This document shows, piece after piece, positions 1-6,781 of a stretch of 11,550 bases of DNA (positions are counted from its first letter, which is position 1; each line of letters opens with the position of its first letter). The position numbers were made by a program, and so were the translations under genes. The DNA is from Planctomycetaceae bacterium (GTDB taxonomy: Bacteria > Planctomycetota > Planctomycetia > Pirellulales > Pirellulaceae). The notes under the pieces were generated by a model. That model had not been told where the DNA came from, searched no databases, and saw nothing but the letters and a program-made list of their open reading frames with translations. Location of the stretch: positions 1 through 11,550 of the forward strand of contig REEF01000644.1 in the NCBI GenBank assembly GCA_007695205.1. Reading direction: 5' to 3'.

Positions 1-1
1 A

Positions 2-577
2 AAACGACTCCCGACCCCTTCCGCAAAACGCGACAGTAAATCATTTGCCGATCCTAAGCAATGGCCGAGAAAAAATGTTTCGATCCGATTATCCAGCATC
101 TCTCCGATCAGAACAAGCGGCGAGCTGCTGCCAGCCGTCCCGGCAAAATGCCCGGTCGGTCAACGAGTGCTGCGGCATTTTACCGGGATGCTCGACGGAA
201 TACCTGGGGCGACGCGATCTTCGCCCCACGTTGATGTGATGCCATCAGAGGAAGATATCGCTCGATTCTCCACGCCCTCAAGCAGCAGTATCTTCGAAGA
301 AAACCGAAGAAAACACGAGTTTTCGCCGCAGTCGGTTCCCATGCGAATGTTCGATCTTCTTGATCGGAGGAGAACGACTGGCACGCAAAGTGTAGGTGAA
401 GCTCTGTCAGAAAAGGGGTCTGACCCTTTGGAGGGCACGCTGAAACTCGCGAAATACGGTGTGCCCGGAGAGGATCAGACCCTTTTTCTGACAGAGCCTA
501 GGGCCCGAGCAAGGCTGCTTGGATCGATGGTAGACTGTGCCGATCAGGAAGGGATTGCCGAATTTGCGGTTCGGTGA
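2..577 (+). CDS. Doubtful partial reading frame open from the left edge; unrecognised
   Basis: Reading from base 2, the frame has no stop until 575-577, about 191 codons, so it could be the 3' end of a gene starting left of the window. If it is read as a complete gene, the first plausible start is GTG at 167. I recognise no domain. The predicted protein is rich in Ser, Arg and Pro, has no membrane segment, and its third codon positions look less GC-biased than those of the efflux genes. Its last third runs straight through the 97-bp inverted-repeat element at 401-497, so residues such as SEKGSDP and DQTLFLTEP come from the repeat rather than from a conserved protein. It may be a chance frame or an old gene whose end was replaced by the element. 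I favour non-coding. Confidence 0.2.
   Translation, partial: KRLPTPSAKRDSKSFADPKQWPRKNVSIRLSSISPIRTSGELLPAVPAKCPVGQRVLRHFTGMLDGIPGATRSSPHVDVMPSEEDIARFSTPSSSSIFEENRRKHEFSPQSVPMRMFDLLDRRRTTGTQSVGEALSEKGSDPLEGTLKLAKYGVPGEDQTLFLTEPRARARLLGSMVDCADQEGIAEFAVR
205..228. other. 8-bp perfect hairpin
   Basis: TGGGGCGA at 205-212 pairs with TCGCCCCA at 221-228 around an 8-base loop. There is no T-run on either side, so it is not a classical intrinsic terminator. It lies inside the doubtful left-edge frame. It could be a structured RNA fragment or chance in GC-rich DNA. Confidence 0.3.
295..314. repeat. Two perfect tandem copies of a 10-bp unit
   Basis: CGAAGAAAAC occurs twice head to tail (295-304 and 305-314). 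The first copy overlaps the palindrome TCTTCGAAGA at 291-300. The repeat is real in the sequence; its role is unknown. It could be a regulator binding site or a simple slippage duplication. Confidence 0.55.
401..497. repeat. MITE/REP-like palindromic element with 26-bp inverted ends
   Basis: The left arm 401-426 and the reverse complement of the right arm 472-497 match at 24 of 26 positions; both begin GCTCTGTCAGAAAA and continue through GGGTCTGA. The 45-bp centre contains a second inverted pair, GGGCAC at 433-438 and GTGCCC at 461-466. The left arm also holds its own small palindrome, GGGTC-T-GACCC at 416-426. I see no target-site duplication beside the ends and no transposase in the window. 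From memory, AAAAGGGGTCAGACCC-type palindromes recur in many bacterial genomes and accompany REP-associated tyrosine transposases (IS200/IS605-related), which leave no duplications; this link is inference. A transcript would fold into a long stem-loop. Confidence 0.75.
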
Positions 578-686
578 AGAGATGCGGGCGTCGAGCCATG
601 GTACTTTTTTGACATCCCGGTAGAACCGAAAAGAACAGCATAGAGATAACAAACGGAACTTTGCGCACCGCCGTCATAAGCGATCC

Positions 687-690
687 AGGA
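687..690 (+). promoter_or_regulatory. Ribosome binding site deciding the TolC-like start
   Basis: AGGA at 687-690 lies 8 bases before the ATG at 699. The in-frame ATG at 690 would overlap this motif and has no other purine-rich sequence before it. This favours 699, although 690 cannot be excluded; the proteins would differ by only three residues. Confidence 0.45.
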
Positions 691-698
691 TGAATTTG

Positions 699-2321
699 AT
701 GCCGACAAGACGAACGATCCTTCGTTTCCAACGCCTGGCGTTAGCCGTCGCGGTTTGCCTGCCCGTGACCGCGATCGGCTGTCGTGGTGGCAGCGGTGTT
801 GATCGCCTGCAGCCGACCGTGGGCGCCCATTCTGAAACGGCCAACTATCGATTGTTCGACGAGTGGAGTTCGCACCAGTCGTTGATGCCAGCAGTCGCGA
901 CCAGCGCTAACCTGCCTGTCTTGCCGTCCGACGATATCGCTCTGGTGAGCCTGACGACACAGGACAGCACGGAACCGGGAGTACAGGCCGAACCGTTGCT
1001 GAATGCAATCCCACAGCCAGTCGAGTCCCTGGTGGCCCCCGTCGCAGAAACCGGCCGTTCGAACGATCTGCCGGAACTGTCGTTCCATCAGGCGATCGCC
1101 GCGTGCCTGGAGAACGACCCTGTGCTGCGAGCTGGTTTTGAAGAGATCTTGATGGCCGACGCCGACCAGGTCACCGCCGCGTTGAAACCGAACCCCGAGG
1201 TGGACATTCTTCAGTCGCTGCTGCCCCTGACACGCCCGTTTGTCGCGGACGAGCGAGAAGGGGGACCGCCGCAATTCGACGTGGAGATCAGTTACCCGAT
1301 CGACTGGTACCTGTTTGGCAAGCGGGCCGCCGAGATGCGGAGCGCCCAAGCCGAATGGCGAGTGTCCCAGGCCGAATACGCCGATCTGGTGCGGCAGCGC
1401 GTGCTGCAGGCAGCGCTGGCCTACTACGACGTGATGGAAGCCCAAGCACTGGTCGGTCTGGCTGAGCAGGATTCCGAGAACCTGTTGATGGTCGAACAGA
1501 TCACCCAGATCGCAGTCGATAACGGCGCGATGCCTCGCGTCGAGCTGAACCGCATTCGATTGGATCGGCTGAACAGCCAACAGACGCTCCGCGAAGCTCA
1601 GCGTGACCTGCGAATCGCCAAAGCCGAATTACGAGCGTTGATGGGAGGATACGTACCGGTGGTCACCACCAGCGACGACAGTTTCCGAGTGACCGATCAG
1701 TTGACCGAAGCCATCCAACAGCAGCGCCCGTTCGAGCAACGCGAGGATATCGAGCAACTGATGGCGATTGCCGAGAGCCAGCGCCCTGACATCCAGGCGT
1801 TGCGGCTGGAGATCCTTCAGAGCCAGGCGGAGATCGAGGTGCAGTGCCGCGAAGCTTATCCGGAAGTGACCCCCGTGCTGGGCTACACCCGCCAGTTTCA
1901 ACGGCGAGCCATCGGGTTCCCGGATGCGAATTCGTGGGCCGTTGGCGTTGCCCTGACCTTGCCGATCTACAATCGCAACCAAGGCAACCGCTTGCGAGCC
2001 GACGCTCAGTGGCGGCAGAGCGTCCTGGAATTGCAGGCGGGGTTGGTGGAACTGCAAGCCGAAGTGGTCAGCGTGGCGGCTGAGTTGGAGACCGCCGAGG
2101 CCAATGCTGCTGCGGTGGCCGAGGACCAGTTGCGGCTGGCTGAAGAAGTTCGTGATAGCATTCGCCAAGCCTACGAAGCCGGTGGCCGGCCGCTGATCGA
2201 TGTACTGGATTCCCAACGAAATTACCGCGAGACTTACGAAAACTACATCAATAGCCGCGTCGATTACCTGCGTGCTGCCGAACGGTTCCGAGCCACTCTG
2301 GGCGGCGATATCCAACCCTGA
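699..2321 (+). CDS. TolC-like outer-membrane efflux factor, probable lipoprotein
   Basis: Outer-membrane channel component of a tripartite pump, taking cargo from the adaptor/RND pair encoded downstream. The N-terminus has an Arg-rich stretch, a hydrophobic segment and a lipobox-like AIGC, putting the lipidated Cys at about residue 28. About 100 low-complexity residues follow. The first outer-membrane efflux (OEP) repeat spans about 126-313 with long Ala/Gln/Glu-rich helices (LAYYDVMEAQ, RVELNRIRLDRLNSQQ). The second spans about 357-533 and contains LTLPIYNRNQGNR near 419-431, the typical strand-to-helix turn of CusC/CzcC-like proteins. At 540 residues it is longer than the usual 420-480 because of the N-terminal extension. 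ATG 699 is preferred for its AGGA; ATG 690 gives three more residues. A 74-bp gap separates it from the adaptor gene. The family assignment is firm; the substrate cannot be read from this protein. Confidence 0.9.
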   Translation: MPTRRTILRFQRLALAVAVCLPVTAIGCRGGSGVDRLQPTVGAHSETANYRLFDEWSSHQSLMPAVATSANLPVLPSDDIALVSLTTQDSTEPGVQAEPLLNAIPQPVESLVAPVAETGRSNDLPELSFHQAIAACLENDPVLRAGFEEILMADADQVTAALKPNPEVDILQSLLPLTRPFVADEREGGPPQFDVEISYPIDWYLFGKRAAEMRSAQAEWRVSQAEYADLVRQRVLQAALAYYDVMEAQALVGLAEQDSENLLMVEQITQIAVDNGAMPRVELNRIRLDRLNSQQTLREAQRDLRIAKAELRALMGGYVPVVTTSDDSFRVTDQLTEAIQQQRPFEQREDIEQLMAIAESQRPDIQALRLEILQSQAEIEVQCREAYPEVTPVLGYTRQFQRRAIGFPDANSWAVGVALTLPIYNRNQGNRLRADAQWRQSVLELQAGLVELQAEVVSVAAELETAEANAAAVAEDQLRLAEEVRDSIRQAYEAGGRPLIDVLDSQRNYRETYENYINSRVDYLRAAERFRATLGGDIQP

Positions 2322-2395
2322 CCGGAAAACTTGGCATCCTGATCGGTGAACGGTTCGCATTCCCTACGCATCGATTGTCTAACAGTATTGTGACC

Positions 2396-3655
2396 ATGAG
2401 CCAACCCCCAGAATCTTCGACACCTGGCCCGCAACCCGATCACGCGGGCTCGCCAGTGCCGGTGGCAACCTCGCGGCAGCCCGATCGACCCTCGACGATC
2501 TCGCGGGTGCTTTTTGCGGTGCAGTTCTTCGGCGCCATTATCGTCGTGACAGGCTTGCTGATCTTCCTGTTGTTTTGGTCGGTGCCGGCGGATCGAGACA
2601 TCGAGGATCGTGATCTGCAGGCCGCACGGCCGATCGCTTTGGCGATCGAAGCACTGGGCAACGGCACCTTTCGCCTGGATCCGGACAGCTCGTTGGGCCG
2701 TAAGCTGGATACCCACGTCACCGAGATCCGCTCGGTGACCACCGCCGCGCTGCGTGTTACGGGAACGGTCGCAGCCAGTCTTCGACCCGTCGGACCGGAC
2801 CGTTCCATCCAATGGCAATTCAACGATCCCGACGCGTTGGCTGCTTACTTCGATTGGCGTCGCGCTGTGATCGATGTGCAGTTCGCCGAACGGCAGGTTC
2901 AACGCGTGGCCGAATTGAACGAGGTGCGGATGACCAGCCACCAGACGATCGTCGAGCGGCTGGAGCGGCTGGTCGCGGCCGGGACCGATTCGCTGGCGGA
3001 CCTGCAATTGGCGCAAGCCGAGCTGCTCGAAGCTCGGATCGAAGGCAGTCGTGAGATCCACGAATCCGAGTCGGAATTGTCGATCGCACAACAGGAAAAG
3101 GCGGTAGCTCAACGCCAGTTGCAGTTGATGGGGCTGGATGTCCAGGTGCTGGAACAGGCCACGTCGGATGTCGATGTCGTGGTCGCGGACGTGCCCGAAG
3201 AGTATCAGGCGCGCGTGCGGATCGGACAAAGCTGCGAAGCGATTTTTTTTGGGATGCCTCGACAGATTTTCACCGGGACTGTCCAGCGGATCTCGCCTAC
3301 CTTGTCGATCGAACGGCGGGCGTTGCGGGTGCTGTTCTTTGTCGATGATCCCGACGATCAACTGCGACCCGGCATGTTTGCCGATATCGGACTGGGAACA
3401 GACCCGCGCGAAGCGATCCTGGTGCCAGCGACCAGCATGATCCACCTGGGACGAAACAGCTTTGTGTTCGTCCGCGTCGCTGCCCAAGCGGATGTGTGGA
3501 AGCTCACTCAAGTCGAAGCCGGGGATGCGCGAAATGGCCAGGCCGAGATCCTCGAAGGTCTGAGTCCCGGTGACGAGATCATCAGCCAGAACGCCATCCT
3601 GCTGAAACCCGTCGCAGCGGCCAGTCTGCGCGCAGACGCTCAGAGGACGCCATGA
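2396..3655 (+). CDS. Periplasmic adaptor (membrane fusion protein) of the RND pump, lacking visible lipoyl halves
   Basis: Adaptor linking the RND pump to the TolC-like channel. A Pro-rich cytoplasmic tail of about 37 residues precedes one uncleaved membrane anchor at about 40-61. A helical hairpin spans about 153-247 (Glu/Arg/Gln/Ala-rich, with LERLVAAGTDSLADL at its turn). A beta-barrel domain at about 260-335 has the family signatures VVADVPE, FTGTVQRISPTLS and LRPGMFADIGLG. A membrane-proximal domain at about 340-405 includes EGLSPGDEII. Oddly, the paired lipoyl (barrel-sandwich) motifs are not visible: the chain runs from VTGTVAASLRP almost straight into the hairpin, and only about 15 residues separate hairpin from barrel where roughly 40 are expected. 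The start is uncertain; TTG 2375 and GTG 2390 are in frame upstream and none has a clear ribosome site. The gene overlaps the pump gene by 4 bp. Confidence 0.85.
   Translation: MSQPPESSTPGPQPDHAGSPVPVATSRQPDRPSTISRVLFAVQFFGAIIVVTGLLIFLLFWSVPADRDIEDRDLQAARPIALAIEALGNGTFRLDPDSSLGRKLDTHVTEIRSVTTAALRVTGTVAASLRPVGPDRSIQWQFNDPDALAAYFDWRRAVIDVQFAERQVQRVAELNEVRMTSHQTIVERLERLVAAGTDSLADLQLAQAELLEARIEGSREIHESESELSIAQQEKAVAQRQLQLMGLDVQVLEQATSDVDVVVADVPEEYQARVRIGQSCEAIFFGMPRQIFTGTVQRISPTLSIERRALRVLFFVDDPDDQLRPGMFADIGLGTDPREAILVPATSMIHLGRNSFVFVRVAAQADVWKLTQVEAGDARNGQAEILEGLSPGDEIISQNAILLKPVAAASLRADAQRTP
3643..3647 (+). promoter_or_regulatory. Ribosome binding site for the RND pump gene, inside the adaptor gene
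   Basis: GAGGA at 3643-3647 lies 4 bases before ATG 3652. The adaptor stop TGA (3653-3655) overlaps this start in ATGA, so the pump is probably translated by coupling or re-initiation as well as through this site. Confidence 0.5.
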
Positions 3656-6600
3656 TCGCTTCGCTTATCGATACTGCCCTCCGGCTCCGCTGGGTCGTGC
3701 TGGCCATGTTGCTGGTCTTGATCGGCGCGGGCATCTGGGCCTTCCAGCAACAACCGGTCGACGCGTATCCGGATATCTCCGAACAGATGGTCCAGGTGAT
3801 CGCCGTGTTTCCCGGCAGGGCACCGGAAGAGGTCGAACGGCTGGTCACCATCCCGCTGGAAAACGCGATGCTGGGACTGCCGAAAGTCGAAGTCGTCCGC
3901 TCCAGGACCATCTTCGGCCTTTCTCTGGTCCAGATGATCTTTCACGAATCGGCCGAACCGTACTGGGCGCGGCAGCGAGTCCAAGAGAACCTGGTCAACC
4001 TGGAATTGCCCGAGGGGGTCGATTTCGAACTCGGACCACTGGCAACCGCCTACGGCGAGATCTATCGTTACGAACTGGTCTCCGATGGGCGCTACAGCCC
4101 GATGGAACTGCGAACGCTGAACGACTGGGTGGTGATCCGACAACTGATGCGAGTCCAAGGGGTGGCCGAAGTCGCCAACCTGGGCGGCCTGGAACGCCAG
4201 TTTGCCGTGCAGTTCACACCGGCAGAACTGCGACGTTACGACGTGACGCTGGCCGATATCGAAGAAGCCATCCAGCAAAATAACGCATCGGGAGGCGGTA
4301 GCATCATCCCGCGCGGCGACCTGTCGATCGTGGTTCGAGGCCGAGGCCAAATCGAGACGATCACCGATCTGGAACACACCTTCATCCGTAGCGTCAACGG
4401 GTCACCGATCTATCTGAAAGATTTGGCCGAGGTGCGTGAAGACCACCTGCCGCAGAACGGCATCTTCAGCAAGGACGATCGCGATGACGGCGTTTCGGGC
4501 ATCGTGTTGTTGCGACGAGGCGAGAATCCATCCCAGGTGCTCGAGCGAGTCCAGCAGGCGGTCGCCGAATTGAACGAGTCCGGGCTGCCCGAAGGCGTTC
4601 AAATCGTTCCCTATTACGACCGTTCCTATCTGGTCGAAGCTACGTTGCATACGGTCACCCACAGCGTATCGGCCGGAATCACGTTGGTGGTGCTGGTCCT
4701 GATCCTGTTCATGGGCCGTCCGGCCATGGCCTTGCTGGTCGCAGCGACCATTCCCTTCTCGGTGCTGTTTGCGCTGGTGATGATGTACCTGGTGGACATC
4801 CCCATCGGGTTGCTGTCGATCGGAGCCATCGACTTTGGCATCCTGGTCGACGGTGCGGTGATCATGGGCGAAAGCATCGCTCGCCGATTGGGCGCCTCGG
4901 GGACGCGCGATCCCCGCGAGGTCTGGAAGATCGTGCGTGCTACGGCGCTGGACATCCACTGGCCTGTGTTCGTGTCGATGGCCTCGATCATGGTGGCCTT
5001 CCTGCCGCTGCTATCACTGACCAGGATCGAGGGACTGCTGTTCCGGCCCATGGCGCTGACGCTGCTGTTCGCCTTGACGGGCGCCCTGCTGTTCTCGCTG
5101 CTGGTGGTCCCGGTGATAGCCACGTTCCTCTTTCGGCGAGGCTACCAGGAATGGGTCAACCCGGTGCTGGGCTGGGTCTATCCGATTTACGGACAGATCT
5201 TGTATGGGTTGCTGCGAGTGCGGTGGCTGGTGGCAACCGTGGCCGTTTCCGGCTTGCTGCTGCTGTCGGCCACGCTCTTTCCGCGACTGGGGGTGGAGTT
5301 TTTGCCTTATCTGGACGAAGGGGTGATCTGGGTTCGAGCAAACTTTCCCGACGGCACGCGATTGGAAAAGACCAGCGAACTGGGCCGCCGCTTGCGCGAA
5401 ATCTGTCTGGAATACGACGAGATCGAATTCGCGGTGGTCCAGGCGGGACGTAACGATGACGGGACCGATCCGTTTCCGCCCAGTCGCATCGAAATGATGA
5501 TCGGCCCCAAACCGCGCAGCCAATGGAAGGATTTCAAAGACAAGCACGAATTGGTCGCCGAGATCGGGAACCGATTCCGCGATGAATTCCCCACCACCCG
5601 CTTCAATTTTACTCAACCGATCATCGATAGCGTGACCGAGGATGCCAATGGCACATCCGCCAATCTGGCTGTCGAATTGTCCGGTGACGATCTCGACGTG
5701 CTGTTGGAACTGGCCCATCAAACCGTCGACCTGCTGCGGTCGGTGCCGGGTAACCAGGACGTGGCCATCGAGCAGGAGGGACCGCAACCGCAGTTGGTGA
5801 TTGTGCCCGACCGCCAACTCTGCGCCCGCTATAACGTGCGGATCGAAGAGGTCATGCATCTGATCAACATGGCGATCGGCGGCGAACCGGTCGGGCAGGT
5901 GACCGAAGGTGAACGCACGTTCGATATCGTGGCCAGATTGGACCGCGACGCTCGGAGATCTCCGCTGGTGATCGGGCAATTGCCGATCCATACCGAGGAC
6001 GGTGTGCCGGTACCGCTGTCCCAGGTCGCGTCGATCAGCGTGGTCGACGGCCAGACGATCATCGCACGGGAAGACGGCCGACGCCGGATTACGGTCCGCT
6101 GCGACATCTTCGGACGCGATCAAGGCGGATTCGTCGCCGAAGCCCAAGCGCGATTCGCCGAGCAGATCCTGCTTCCGCCTGGCTACCGCGTGTCGTGGCT
6201 GGGCATGTTCGAGAACCTGGATCGAGCCTACCGCCACTTCTCGGTGCTGATCCCCGTCACCGTGGCCATCATCTTCATCGCGCTGATCGCCGCGTTCGGT
6301 TCGGTGCGAGCCGCCTGCGTGTTGATGATGCCCGTGCCGTTCGCGGTCGCCAGCGGAGCCCTGGCATTGTATCTGCGCGGGATGCACCTGAACGTCTCGA
6401 CGGGCGTCGGGTTCGCCACCCTGTTCGGCATCGCGATGACCGATGCCGTCCTGATGTTCAAGGGCGTTTCCACCTATCGATTGGCTGGGTACGCGTTGGA
6501 TGAAGCGATCGTCCGAGGCCGATTGGATCGTTTGCGCCCGGGCCTGATGACGGCGCTCAGCTCGATCGTGGGTCTGCTGCCCGCCTCGCTGGCCACGGAC

Positions 6601-6732
6601 CTGGGCTCGGATGTGCAACGCCCCCTGGCTACCGTGATCGTCTGGGGCCTCGCCGGATCGACGCTCTTCACGCTGTTCATCACCCCAGTGATCTACCGTC
6701 TGTTCGTCCCCCCACTCAGCGAAAAGCAATGA
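3652..6732 (+). CDS. Heavy-metal-type RND efflux pump (CzcA/CusA-like inner-membrane transporter)
   Basis: Proton-driven inner-membrane pump and engine of the operon. At 1026 residues it fits the HME-RND family. The first membrane helix lies near 13-30, followed by a large periplasmic loop (YPDISEQMVQVIAVFPGRAPEEVE). Helices 2-6 lie in about 325-500, then a second-half loop and a closing helix set at about 865-1020 ending SDVQRPLATVIVWGL. The helix-4 signature begins DFGILVDGAVIMGE: D394, D400 and E407 keep the exact spacing of the CzcA proton-relay residues (D402, D408, E415 as I recall them). The usual continuation VVMVEN is VIMGES here, a mild departure. A DFG...DGA signature argues for a divalent-cation type (Zn/Co/Cd/Ni) over the Cu/Ag type, which usually has DAA; the true substrate is unproved. 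No metal sensor, chaperone or two-component pair lies nearby. The start overlaps the adaptor stop. Confidence 0.92.
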   Translation: MIASLIDTALRLRWVVLAMLLVLIGAGIWAFQQQPVDAYPDISEQMVQVIAVFPGRAPEEVERLVTIPLENAMLGLPKVEVVRSRTIFGLSLVQMIFHESAEPYWARQRVQENLVNLELPEGVDFELGPLATAYGEIYRYELVSDGRYSPMELRTLNDWVVIRQLMRVQGVAEVANLGGLERQFAVQFTPAELRRYDVTLADIEEAIQQNNASGGGSIIPRGDLSIVVRGRGQIETITDLEHTFIRSVNGSPIYLKDLAEVREDHLPQNGIFSKDDRDDGVSGIVLLRRGENPSQVLERVQQAVAELNESGLPEGVQIVPYYDRSYLVEATLHTVTHSVSAGITLVVLVLILFMGRPAMALLVAATIPFSVLFALVMMYLVDIPIGLLSIGAIDFGILVDGAVIMGESIARRLGASGTRDPREVWKIVRATALDIHWPVFVSMASIMVAFLPLLSLTRIEGLLFRPMALTLLFALTGALLFSLLVVPVIATFLFRRGYQEWVNPVLGWVYPIYGQILYGLLRVRWLVATVAVSGLLLLSATLFPRLGVEFLPYLDEGVIWVRANFPDGTRLEKTSELGRRLREICLEYDEIEFAVVQAGRNDDGTDPFPPSRIEMMIGPKPRSQWKDFKDKHELVAEIGNRFRDEFPTTRFNFTQPIIDSVTEDANGTSANLAVELSGDDLDVLLELAHQTVDLLRSVPGNQDVAIEQEGPQPQLVIVPDRQLCARYNVRIEEVMHLINMAIGGEPVGQVTEGERTFDIVARLDRDARRSPLVIGQLPIHTEDGVPVPLSQVASISVVDGQTIIAREDGRRRITVRCDIFGRDQGGFVAEAQARFAEQILLPPGYRVSWLGMFENLDRAYRHFSVLIPVTVAIIFIALIAAFGSVRAACVLMMPVPFAVASGALALYLRGMHLNVSTGVGFATLFGIAMTDAVLMFKGVSTYRLAGYALDEAIVRGRLDRLRPGLMTALSSIVGLLPASLATDLGSDVQRPLATVIVWGLAGSTLFTLFITPVIYRLFVPPLSEKQ

Positions 6733-6781
6733 AGATCCTCCTCGCTTGCCGGGCGAGAGCTTTCAGGTTTCCTGGCCAAGT

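Larger units (their letters stand above)
1..698. other. Gene-poor leader region upstream of the efflux operon
   Basis: This stretch has no gene that I can name. In order it holds a frame that stays open from the left edge to 577, an 8-bp hairpin at 205-228, a palindrome plus tandem repeat at 291-314, the inverted-repeat element at 401-497, and about 200 bp of plain sequence before the first efflux gene. A perfect TTGACA lies at 609-614, but no convincing -10 box follows at 16-18 bp, so I do not call a promoter. The operon promoter probably lies somewhere in this interval. Confidence 0.6.

Noticed and set aside
45..239. Small + strand frame with several Cys residues
   Set aside because: TTG start, no ribosome site, no hydrophobic or zinc-binding pattern with regular spacing, and overlap with another open frame; no support for coding.
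237..247. Palindrome TGATG-C-CATCA
   Set aside because: An 11-bp odd palindrome is expected by chance in a window this size and nothing nearby ties it to a promoter.
160..438. Minus-strand 92-codon frame containing KGSDPF
   Set aside because: Its N-terminal part comes from the inverted-repeat arm and the remainder has no recognisable domain; it is best explained by the repeat.
609..614. Perfect TTGACA as a -35 box for the efflux operon
   Set aside because: No TATAAT-like hexamer lies 16-18 bp downstream (the bases there read roughly AGAACA), so the match alone does not support a promoter call.
5014..6729. A 571-codon open frame antisense to the RND pump gene
   Set aside because: It is a shadow frame: low-complexity Gln/His/Arg/Asp-rich protein with no domain, produced by codon bias of the well-supported pump gene opposite. 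The same applies to the long antisense frames at 2264-3511, 741-1580 and 3640-4377.
6741..6757. Hairpin CTCGC/GCGAG between the convergent operons as a terminator
   Set aside because: The stem is only 5 bp and no T-run follows on either strand, so it is not a credible intrinsic terminator.
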